A stretch of DNA of 64,000 nucleotides. Origin: Sweltsa coloradensis (taxonomy: Eukaryota; Arthropoda; Insecta; Plecoptera; Chloroperlidae). The position numbers and the translations under genes are program-made. Of the stretch, positions 27,401-39,400 are shown piece by piece. The first letter of the stretch is position 1. Each line of letters starts with the position of its first letter. The notes beneath the pieces were generated by a model, which saw only the letters and a program-made list of their open reading frames with translations, did no database searches and was not told the origin of the DNA. The DNA lies in assembly GCA_024449915.1 (NCBI GenBank), contig JAMZAV010000440.1, positions 248,001 to 312,000 of the forward strand, in the 5' to 3' direction.

Positions 27401-30400
27401 GAAGATACAAATTCCTTGTTCTTGAACATCAATATGCATTCTTGTTTACAGAACAGTAAAGTTCTTAAATGTTTGGTCCACGGACATCTTAAATGTGGCA
27501 CACTAACAATAATATAGGCCCTAGGGTAGCAACCCCTAATACCGGACGGTCACCCCTAACCGGACGCGCGGAACAACCCCTATTTCATTTCGCCTTAATA
27601 CGCTTTTCAATACCGATCTTACTGATGTGATGCATGTATAATTTTAGTTGACATCTTGTTTTTTACGAAGTGCTTTGGTATTTCTTTGTGAGTCGAAGAT
27701 ATATCGAAATAATCAAGGTCAGAAGTTCCGGATGTACGTCAGAAGGTGCTGCCAACTCAAGTTCCTATAGCAACGAAAACTAAAATGGCGTTTCTAGGCG
27801 TCAGCTGTTGAAAAACTATGAAGTTTTACACTTAAATCAATCAGATTTTGATCGGGATTGAACAGGAACATTCATACGGCCGTAAAAACTATTTTTAACA
27901 CTTCAAATATCGAAAATGCTTCACGGCGTCCGGTTCAGGGCGCTTTGACACTTCCCGCTAGAAATCCCGAGGTATCGTCATGTTAGCGAAAGATGGGGGG
28001 GTATGTTAGGTTGGTAATGGCTAGTTGACACTTCAAGTTTCAAAATGGTGTATCATACATCATCGTAGCTTGAACGAAATTAAAGATACAGGCGTTTTAA
28101 GTTGAAAATTTTCTCCCGAAGCGCTTAAGTGTCCGCTAATCGGTCCCATCACCCTACACTACTTATTAAGTACAGTGGAACTTTCGTCCAACAATCACGG
28201 CTGCAACGATTTCCCGTCCCCAACGCCGATTTCACTAAGTCCAGCTTCTTTTTCCCATTTAAGCAAATGTTAAATTTCCCCACCTTAACGTCTTTTAAAA
28301 GTGCCAAAGCCCAAAGATAAAGATTTCTCGCCTCCAACGATAATTTGCAAGTCCCCTGATCAAAATTGCATTAGTTATTACTCTGCTGCAACGACTCCAA
28401 AAAACAAAACGAAAAACGGAACATTTATGTAAAATATTACGTGTGCGACTCCCGCCCGAGTGCATCGACCAATACAAGCTGAAGCCGGGCGGGTCCGCCT
28501 CGCCTCACGAGCCAGCTGACTTGCTAGTCCAAGGCGCAGGCGCAGAATGAGACAAGGAATGAGTGAGACATGCCTGTCTTGATAGCTCTGTTAACTAGAC
28601 TGATGCGTCATGTCTTGCATCATCGCACGGAACTCGGAAGCAGCGACACCCGCGCAGAGACCTACTTACCAGTATCGATTGCTACCAGCTGGCGCGTGTA
28701 TAGGCCCTACACCAATAAAATAGACAGTGTACTGTTAATCACAAAATTCAATTTTTTGTGTGCTTCTCGTTGGAACGATTTTCCGCCTTCAAGATTTTTT
28801 TACTCGGTTCCTTAAAAATCGTTGGATTGAGGTTCCACTACATTTTATATGAACGGGAAATGGTTGCATCCGTGATCGTTGGACCGAAGTTTCAATAAAT
28901 TAGAATGATAGCTTACCTCTTGAATAGAGTCGAAAAGGAGAATTTTGACTTTTTTGGTACAGGATCCACACGTTTCAGGTGGTCAGAACTAGGGCTGAGG
29001 AACTTATACAATGCCTCGCTATGATTTAACTTCTCGTCTTCCAGGACGAACTGCAGATACTTTTGGATCAGTTCCTTGGCTCTTAAAAGCCACGTGCTTT
29101 CAGATTCCTTCCATGTAGACTGTCCAATAGCAAAGCTGTATTTTCTGGAGAGTGATGGAATGCCCATGGTTTTTATCAGCGGACTCAATTGGCTAAAACA
29201 AGAATATATGGTTAAATTTGGAAGTTTAATAAGTAATAACATATTATAGTAGGGTTAGGCCTAGTGGCGCCGGAACAGGGGGAGGGGGGCAATGCCACCA
29301 CCTAACTTTCATGCCATGTGGGCATAGGGGGGCAGATTTCAGAGTTGAAAAATCAAGATTTCTACTCTACTTTTTGGGAAAGCAACGTTGGATGATCCTG
29401 TCAACAATTCATTTCCAGGAAGAAACAACCCAGCAATGGCAGGAATGTTATAGGTTGTCTGACGTACCTCATGCCTGAACCGTCTATCCGACTATCTTTA
29501 TAACCAGCCACCCGTCTTGTATTGTGTGCCGGTCATGCACTCACTTCAGTGAGAGTGGACACGTGACTCAGACTCACGTCTAATCCAAACATCCCTTTGA
29601 ATGATTTGCTAGAGTTATTGGCAGACGCAAGTTTGGGATTTGGTTCGCTCGTGTCGCATCGTTATGCGTTCACTATTCAGTCATCTTTGGAGTGGTGTAG
29701 TGACTATGATTATAGCAAAGTGGCAAGTGGGAAGATTATTCCTCTTAAGAGTGTAAATAGTGTAGTGTGAAGTGTAAAGTAAAGTACTAGGAAAACGCTT
29801 AAGTCCCACCGCGTTGTTGGATGAGCGTAATTGGTGCATTGAGCTACCATGTGCTATGCGGATTTTCTGTTGTTCTGTGAAAAAATCATTACGAAGTTGA
29901 AATTTTTTTTAAATTAAATTAAATTAAATAAAAAATTGACTCAATTTTAAATTTTTTTTGTTAATCTAATTTTAAAAAAGGAAAAAATCGTAATATTGAA
30001 ATTTCATAAGAAATAATTATTCGATTGCGCATAAATTTTACACGAATATATTAATTCATAAAATTAAGGTTCTGTGAAAAAATCATTACAATAGGATAAA
30101 GCATGTAGGTGTTATAAGCTGAAGAAATTTTTTTTAAATCGAAAAAAAATTGTAAAATTGCGATGTTAATGAGAAATAATTTTCCGATTGCGCTAAAAAA
30201 CTTAGCAGTTCTAAGTTTAGAGATTTCGAATGCCTCCATAAAATTTCATCTCAATTGGAGTACCGGTTTAGCCGGAATCGTGTTAACAAACACACAAAAA
30301 TACAAAAAGAAAAAAAGAAAAAAGAAAAAAAAAACATTCCGGATTTTTTTCTCCAGTGTAGTGAATGGAATCTTCGCTACGCTCATCCAATAAATGTGTG

Positions 30401-33400
30401 GGTAGTGTTTCGTGTTTAATGGTGTTAAAGATTAAATTTATATCGTAATTTTAAATATGAAACGTACTAAACAGCCTTAAGTTAATATTTTTTTTAAAGA
30501 AGAGGGTAAAACAAAAATATGTTTGCCTGTATACTTCGTCATCGCATAAAATATTATGTTGTAATTTATTAAAATGGGCCACTTCACGTTAATTTTTTTA
30601 GTTTTTAGATTGCAGATAATTGATGTAAAACATCGTTTACAGAGTCCAAGTGCAGTTAAAACATGACGAAATAACTGAAGTATAGTGAAATTTTTTTAGC
30701 CTTCGGCGAAAAGGGCCTCCGGCGGCCCCAGCTGTACCGAACAAAATCTGCTAATGGATTTGCCGCCCACAACTTTCAAAACGTTCCGACGCCCTTGTCT
30801 AGGCCCTACATAGTACTTCACTTGGTATGTTACACCATGAATGTAACAAGTGCCAATTTTTCCTAAATATGTAACTCCTACATACCACAATTTGTTGTGT
30901 AGATCGTTGAATTCTGGCAGTTTCCTCAAAACCACCCATCCTGTTGAAACTGCGTCTTCATCTTTATCATCTTCTAGAACATGTACCACCAGTACGAACT
31001 GCATGGTGCCATCATCCGATAGCTGCAACAAACAAGTGATGCTGTGTCATATTTAAAAACATTCACCTTAATAATTAGGCAAACAATGAGTAAACGTTTT
31101 TTGCGATTTGAAAATGTAATTTTTTCTTTCCAAAATGAAATAATTTATACAAACAAATAACATGACTCAGGGCAGGACAAATTTCATTTTGAAGTCAGCT
31201 TTTCTCTAAAATATCGTGTAGATATAGGGCGAAGTAGCAAACAATACTATTACAGTCAACTTTGTTTCCACAATCACCCCTTCGACGTTTTAACAATTTT
31301 CATGTTCAATGAGTGGTCCCATTCATCTTCTATAAGAACAATGCAATTTATAATTCCTTACGTTTGCGGGTTTCTTGTTTTCACGCTTTTGGCACCATAA
31401 TTTTGTGGTTCTGTACAGTTTTTAATTGTTTTTACGACGTCTTTTAGGCTCCGCGACATCTTCAGCCAATCAACAACACTTTGTCTATCCACCCTTATCT
31501 GAACACAAGTATTTATCTCACAAGGTAAGCTTATTGTATCTTTTGGCATGGTTCTCCTTTTCAAGATAACATTGGGAGAATACTTCTTGCCTTCTACAGT
31601 TAAGAGCAATGTTTGGGCGCCAACTTTACCACTTATATTTTCAAATATTGTCCTTGAATATAATGAGCCTCCCCAAATTTTATTGCTTTTATTACAATTT
31701 GTTTTACTAAAATCCTAGCATTGTTATTTTAATTCCATCAAACTAATGAGTTTGCCTCAGTGAATTTGTATAAAATCTTCAGCGGTAATCACTAGGTTTA
31801 TAAAAATTCCAAGAATTAGCGTAACTCCTAGTTTGTCACAATAGACGGCAGGACAGCAGTCATATAGTATTTTACCTTTCCCAGTAACAGTTCTAAAAGC
31901 CCCCATCATGAATACTTACCAGAACGGTAGAAATATGTTCTTAATTAATCTCAATCTTTTAACCAGCTAATATTCTTATCAGAACTTCTTTTATGGTGTG
32001 ATGAAAGGAATGCCAAAAGGCTGGATCATGTGAGAAACATGTAGAGATAGGGTAGGAGACCAACAGCTTACCTGAAGTGGAGTAGGCGCGCCGTGATAGA
32101 AGACATAAACACAAATAAACAAATAACACTACATTTCAAACGTTTCGGTCTACGTGACCTTCCTCAGTGAGTAGAGAAGTGTTGCTGAGGTGAAAAACTA
32201 AAGCTAGGTAGCCGTTGGCTAGGGTGGGGGTGGGGTGAAGTGAAAGATGAGTGGGGGGTGTGGAATGGGTGACAGGGAGGGGATAGAGAGGAGGAGAGGG
32301 AGGACTACCTAAGGTTTAAGTTAGGTTTGTGGCGCGATTTGCAAATCCATTGGTAGGCCAGTTCCCATCTTCTCAGTTCTCCATCGTGTACAGTGGGAGG
32401 GAGTGACCTGATGACACAAACTGTGAAACAGGTCACGAAGGGAAGGCCATGCCCATTGGCATGCAATGCCACAGGTTTCTCGAGGTTCTCCTCTCTTACA
32501 TCCTGTCTGTGCCCATTCATTCGGGTTCGGAGAGTATTAGTGGTAAGTCCAACATACTCGGCGGGACATGGGGTTTGCATCGAAGTTGGTACACGATGTT
32601 GCTAGTGCCACAGTTGTTGTTGTTGCGTATGACATAGGTCTTATTAGTGAGGTGGGCAGAGAAGGTCTCGACTGGTTCATGCATGGGGCACGTCTTGCAT
32701 CTGGGTCTGTGGCAAGGGGAGGAACCGTGCATGACTGCTTCTCCTTGTTGGACCTTCTGTGGATCTCTCCTCACAAATAAGTAGGGCTCCCATTCGTACC
32801 GTTTTAGCCGGGACAGTCCCTTTTTTGAGGTGGTGTCCCGGTTTATTGTAGCCGGGACGCCTAATTGTCCCGTTTTTTAGAAAAGCGAACGACCGCGCTA
32901 TTTTTACGGTCTAGCATTTGAATCGCCGCGCGTGCAATGCAACTCTTCACCCCGACCATGGCCAGTTACCATTTACCAACCAGTCAACCACTCACCAAAA
33001 ACGAACTATAAACATTCAAGAAGTCAAGGTCAAGATCCAGGCTGCCAACAGTCAGAATAAAGTGTCATTTTACCGATAAACTATAGACAGATTTTCCTTT
33101 TTTGCGAAAAAGTAACAAGAATATTGAAGGGATTGTTGAGTGTACAATGTTTTGTGACTTTAATATATCTCCCAATTTTCGTTTCGTTAACATTTTCGAG
33201 AATAGGAGCGTAGGAAGGGGGGGGGGACGGGGGGGAATTATTTCCGCTCTGCCGTGACCCCCCCCCCCCACTTCAGAAGAGCAATGACCAACAATTTCGA
33301 CAATTTCCCATTGTTGTTGGACGTGATCACGAACGTAATGATGCATTTCAATGGTTGTAACATGATCTATATCGTCACTACCCCATTTTTTTTTTAAAAA

Positions 33401-36400
33401 TGATAGTTTTATAGTTTTTACTCCTAAAAAAATGCATTAATTTGGTATCGCATTCAGACCACTTATTTTTTCTAGAACGCACCAAACACACTCTAAAAAC
33501 CTTATTTTCAAAATTTTCGCCTGCGGCGCTGTAGTTGCCCCCCCAAACCCCCCGTGCAGGTCCCCTAAAATAGTTGTCCCGTTTTTTGGTTTTTGTATTA
33601 TGGGAGCCCTACTAATAAGTCACCAAGGTTGGGGGGCCGCTTAAATGCTACCCTAGGGATATTCTGGCTGAGATCTTGAGTCATGGGTGATGCAGCCAGG
33701 ATGTGACTCCCCCCTTGAAGGATGGCATTTAAACGTTGGAGACCAGGGTGCCACCTGGTGACTAGCGGGACGATGTCGGTCTTGGTGTTAGGTTGGGTGG
33801 GTGGTGGTGTGACGGTGTGCTGTCTGGTCAGTCGTTGATGGACCTGTTCCTCCGAATAATCTCTGTTAACGAAGGCACGGAGTATCTTCTGGAGGTAGCA
33901 CTCCAGATCCTGTTCCGTGGAACAAATTCTGCGACCGCGGGCAGCCAGCGAGGAGGGTAGGGAACGTTTTGTGTGGGCAGGGTGGCAGCTTTCTCTGTGT
34001 AGGTACAGCTTATTCGGGTTTCGGGTCAAAAAAGTTTCTCCATTAGAGTCGATAACGAGTCGATAAAACGCTCTCTACCGCCAACTTCACAAATCACGCT
34101 TCAGTTCAATAGCTCGCACGATAGAGTGCGCTACCAGTCAAAATGCACGATCTGTGCGCGTCGACAGACGCATGCGCGTTGGCAACGAATTTGTGAAATT
34201 TCGACTAGGCCTAAAATAAAATGTAGATGGATGTCTTGTTGTCACTTATTGGGTGTAGTATGCTAGTGCTAGAAGTAACTAGTAGGGATGACATCGGGTA
34301 CTCGGGTACCCGACTCCTGTTGGAGTCGACTCCATTTTCAAGGAGTCGGGGAAAAAAAAAAAAAAAATTTTTTTGATAAATTTTGAATGAAATTGCACTT
34401 GTTGTCTCGTTAGTCGTTATCTTATCTCAAAACGTAAACATAACAAATCAGCAAGAGTCTTGACCGGGCCAAGAGACAAACAAGCTAGTGATACGTAGCG
34501 GGTGGAGGGGGGGGGAATGGCCGGACAGCGTTGTGCAACCCCACTGAAAATCAGTTATATAACTGAGTGGGTAGACTCATACAATTTATTTATTATTTAT
34601 TTAACGAGAGTAGTGGGCTTAAAATAACTTTTGCATAAAATTTTTTTAAAAAAAATAAATAAAAAAATTGTTTTTTTATTTTTTATTGTGGATCGGGGAG
34701 TCAACTCCTACCCGGTTCCCAAGGCACCGGAGTCGACTACAATATTTACTACCCGATGTCATCACTAGTACCTAGCCTAGCTTTCGTTCTGTAGAACTTC
34801 TATAGAGGAAAGTGTTTTAAAGTGAAGCCTATTTTATGCGTCATTTGTTAGTAGGCCCTAGGCCTCCGATATTCGGGTTTATCAAAGCTCCGATCACGGA
34901 ATGGAACCGGGACTCTGTTAGGCCATTCTTTAATCAATAGTTAGGCCTAGGCCTATAGCCTTTGACCTAGCTCATCTAGGCCTAGAGATTTCTCGACAAT
35001 GTGGCATGGCAATATGAAATTATTACGCAAAAATCGGGGAATAAATATTACTTTACCACGTCGCATAATGCAAGGTCCCGCATAATTACGACCACCGTGG
35101 TCCGTGACGGAGATATCTCGAGGCTAGATTTTTCGAGCAATTTGAGATCGAGATCGAGCGAGACTCATTTTTCCGAGCAGTATGATCTCGAGATCGAGCG
35201 AGATTTGAGCAGCACTTTAATCTCGCTCGAATCTCGAAAAGTCGAGACTCGCACAGCCCTAACATTTACCGTATCGTCCCGAATATAGGCCTAGTGCGAT
35301 GTTTTTATCTAATAAAAAATTCTCCAAATTCGCACTCGCACTATATTCGCCGCCTAGGCATTTCCAATGCGTTTTGAGCACGTTTGAATATTCCGCGCAA
35401 CGAGTTCCAGCAATGGCCGACGGAGAGCGAGCGCGCTACGAGTTCCAGCGATGGCCGATAGAGCGCGCCACGAATGTGTTGTAGTACTGGTTTCTAGCTC
35501 TGTTATTGGCTAGGGTCTCTCGTTTCCATCCAATAGCGACGCTCGGTGTGGTGAAATGAAGCAAATGCAAAGATGGAAGATGGAAAATGTCGAGCTACGC
35601 GAACTACGATTTTAAAATACGTAAAAAGTGTTTAAGTGGAATATTCTCCGGCATTCTTTCTTCACGATCGTTTATCGGAAATATTAGTGATATAGACGCA
35701 ACAAAACCAATAAAGGATGTTTATTTTTGACGCAGTGTATTCACGCTCCCTGGTTCCCGCATCCAAGTCCCTTTATTTTGAAAGCTTTTACAGCCAGTTG
35801 ACAACATACGAAGATTCGGAAATGAATACACACGCAGACTAGTGCCTAGGCCTACTTTTTGCCGTCACATTACACACGTAGTAGGCCTAGGCCTAGCATC
35901 TGCATAGGTAATCAATGATGACGCTCGGGCCGAGGTCTAGCCTAGCCTACACGTACGCTAGGGCTAGGCCAAGGCCAAGGCCAAGTCCTACAGGCAGTCC
36001 TTGGGCTAGGCCAAGTAGGGACTTGGTCTAGCTAGGGAACGCCAAAGTCGTTGTTAAACGAGTGAGAGAGCCAAGTGTTGAGTACCCGGGATCATCCCTT
36101 TTCCTCCCATATACCTTAGGCTGGATCAAGCTAAGTATGGGGAATGATACCGGATACTCAACACTCACTCACTCACTCGTTTAACAAACCACTTTGGCGT
36201 TTCCCTAGTTATTTAAATTGAACATTTAAAATGCGAATCATGTTCAAAACGTATTAGCGTGAAACATTAACAAATTTCCAAGATAAAACAAATCACCTAA
36301 GTTTAATTTCCCATTTAACACCCCTCAAAAATAATATGTGGGTGTTTAAATATAAAAAAGTTCGAGTAAACGGGTATCGAACCCCAACCCTCCGTGCGGT

Positions 36401-39400
36401 AGGTATAACGCTTACCACTGGGCCATGTCAGCCAGGTAGATCTCGTCCCGCTAGCTGCTACTAAACAAATGCTATCGATATTTAAAAAAATCACATTTTT
36501 ATTTATTGTAGGATTAAATCGCAATGGATCTAGCTAATTTGTTAGCAGTTCTCAGTAAACTCGTACCGGATGTATGTTTAAAATTTCAGCCCAATCTGTT
36601 CAGCGGTTTCGGCTGATTTTCGACGTACAGACAGACAGAATCACAGAATTAGGGCCGTTTAAGTTGAATGGAGACACTCGGTCGCTCCGCTCCCTCGTTT
36701 AATAGGCCCCCATCAATATACAGTAAGATCTCTCTTATCCGATCTCCTCTTATCCGATGTTCCGTGTTAACCGAGCCGCCAAAAAAAAAAATAATAATAA
36801 TAAAAAAAAAAAAAAAAAGTTTTAAATACGTAAATAAAACATAAAAATAATTACAGACGCCGCGCCGCACTTTTTTAAATGTACTCGCATACATTTGTAG
36901 GCATGCCTTACGAGTGAGTGCAAAGAAGATAGATCGGCGATATATCTCGACTTTCGAGCAGTGTGCATCAGTGTACTGAGCGTATAGAGTTCAGTGGTCA
37001 GTGTGCGTCGGGCGCATCGCCGGTAAGCGTCAGTGCCACCCACTGAGCATATAGAGGTCAGTGTGCGTCGCGCGCCTGTGCGTGCGCATACGATCCAGCC
37101 ATCTCACACACAGCTGTTCAAAGATGGTCGTTGTGGAACTAGATGCAATCATGTTTCAACCGATTCACGAAATTCGTAATCACGACGCATTGAATTGTTA
37201 TTCCTGGGCTTATCTTATTTCTTTCCCAGACTTATCTTGCGTCGTGAGCTTCAGCGCGGGCATAGTAGTGAGAGGTTTTCCCACATGAGAAAGAGAGCTA
37301 GGCCTAGGCCTATGTTTGCATTGTAGGCCTAGGCCTACTGCGTCGAGTTTAGGCCTAGGCCTAGGCCTAGACATACGTTTTTTATTACGACATGAAGGCC
37401 TAATTGTGTACGTGTGTTCGTGAGCTTGAATTACAAGCTATTAAATCATTTAGTATACCCTGTATGAAGTGTATCGTGTGTATTTTATGTTCCTTTATCC
37501 ATTACATGTGTCATATATCATTTTACCACATCAGGCTATGCTACGAGAGCAAATAAACAATTGATCCGCGCCATCCGAGTTTTTCGCAAATCCGAGGTGC
37601 CCCCGGTCTCATCCAACTCGGATAAGAGAGATCTTACTGTAATAAGAAAAATGCTTGCCAGATTCAGGTAAAAATCAAGATATAATGCCTTTTAAAACAG
37701 TTTATTTTTAATTTATCAATTATCATGATTTTTTCATTTTTATTTCTTTTTCTTCATTTTCTGTTCCCAAAAACACTACTCGCACTATATTCGCTGCCGC
37801 ACTATATTCGGAACGATACAGTAAATGTTTGGTTTTAAAGAAAGGTAAGTTGGCAACAGTGTCTGACAACACAGCCTTCTTACTTAGGCTTCAGACCAGG
37901 GTTGCCACCAAGTCAATTTTTTTATCCTTGAAAGATACTTAAAAAATCCTGAGAAATCCTTGAAAACAGTTATTCAGCATTAGCGTATTATAACCGCGAA
38001 GGAATGTTACAAATTTTCAGGTTTCATACCAAAATATGTTATGCCAGCCTGATTTTCGAGAATCTAGTCAAAATTACGTGCAGACAAACGCATAAGAATC
38101 AGAATTTTCTTCTAATATATTTTAACGTTTTACTTTTAGGCCTACTCACCATAACTACCACTTGCGGTAAATGTTAGGCCTATGCAGTCACTTATGTTTA
38201 TTTTTACTAGTACCTGATGTTTTTTTTACTGTCTACATTGCTTTTTTTGGCTGAATTTAAAAAATGTATTAATTTAATGTATTTTTTAAAGACAGTAGAA
38301 AATCCTAAGATTTTGCCCAAAATCCTGTTATCCTTGAGACACTCTAAAAATCCTGAGAAAAGGATAAAATCCTTGACAGTGGCAACTCTGCTTCAGACTA
38401 TCATGTTTTGGAAGGAACCTCAAAGAGAAGACCACGATTCGGTATTAATAAATAATATATTTGCTGGTCCAATAAAGATAAGTGGCACTGTGGACTTTAT
38501 CTTGGACCCACACCAATATGCCATTGAAGAGATGTGCATTTTTTTTTCCAAAATCACAGGAAATCCAAAAAACCGCAGCTAACGTTTCCATTTGCCCAAT
38601 CGATGCATGTTTTGTTTTTGTAGGTAATTTACCAATCTGTTTATGTAGTTTTTGTAAATTTAAATTTAAGAGATGATTGTATTGATATTTAAATACAAAA
38701 TACTAGGGATATGCGGGTAGTGGTTTTTGAACTCGGGTCGGGCTCGGGTCGGGTAATTGAAAGTACCCTCGGGCTCGGGTAATTGAAGTACCCTCGGGCT
38801 CGGGTCGGACTCGGGTAGTGAAATTTTTTTTTATTTGTGAATTCATTAAAAAAAAAAAAACTACAAAACAGTTTTGCATTGGTTTGCAGGTAGCCACTCT
38901 GGGCTGTGTTGACACGAAGTACTTCCAAATCGGCGTCTTATGAACTTTTTGCTTGAGTAGGCCTAGGCCTAGGCCTAGTACAGTGAAACCCCGCTATTAT
39001 CGTTTTCCTGCATCAATCGTTCGTTATTCTCGGAAATAATATCGTAACAATCGTTTTCTAATATTTCCGATACGAAAACCCCAAGGAAACTGATGCGATC
39101 GCGTATTTTTCTCTTCCGGCCGACGAAATCATGCGTTTGTACCAGCCATGCATCTGACGAAATCGCGCGTTTGCACCAGCCTTTCGGTCTGACTCCGCCC
39201 AACGCTCTGCTGCGCGCAACGATGCGCACTAGATCGGACTTCTAGGCCTGCCGCCTAGGCATTAGACGATGTTTATTAGCGTTGTTTCTTTTTCACCATT
39301 CGCCTATGTACGTAATATTCAACTTGCTTTATGCCGTTATTAGCGTTGAATAACCAGAAGACGAGTAATGACGGTCAGTAGGGGCCTAGGGCCTATTACT

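Larger units (their letters stand above)
32040..34030 (-). mobile_element. Penelope-like element, 5'-truncated
   Basis: Minus-strand retroelement in an SNX25 intron. It retains the region after the reverse transcriptase, the GIY-YIG endonuclease and a 3' tail (AGGTCACGTAGACCGAAACG, then TTGAAATGTAGTG). The upstream half is missing beyond about 34030. Interrupted by a hAT MITE at 32782-33611. Confidence 0.85.
35267..37823. mobile_element. TA-flanked (mariner/pogo-like) composite element
   Basis: Ends CCGTATCGTCCCGAATATAG / complement of CTATATTCGGAACGATACAG, each bordered by TA (35267-35268, 37822-37823). It contains a block (about 35310-35950) shared with the hAT interior at 46166-48850, a SINE-like copy and a complete pogo-type element, so its size is mostly later insertions. 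Confidence 0.7.

Noticed and set aside
27521..28157. Possible element TAGGGTAGCAACC ... ATCACCCTA
   Set aside because: No flank duplication and poor match after the first six bases.
31358..31660. Possible extra SNX25 exon
   Set aside because: The flanking exons already join in phase 0, and the sequence resembles a pogo-type transposase.
36370..36440. Possible tRNA gene
   Set aside because: A- and B-boxes are present but the acceptor arms do not pair, and it continues into a SINE-like body.
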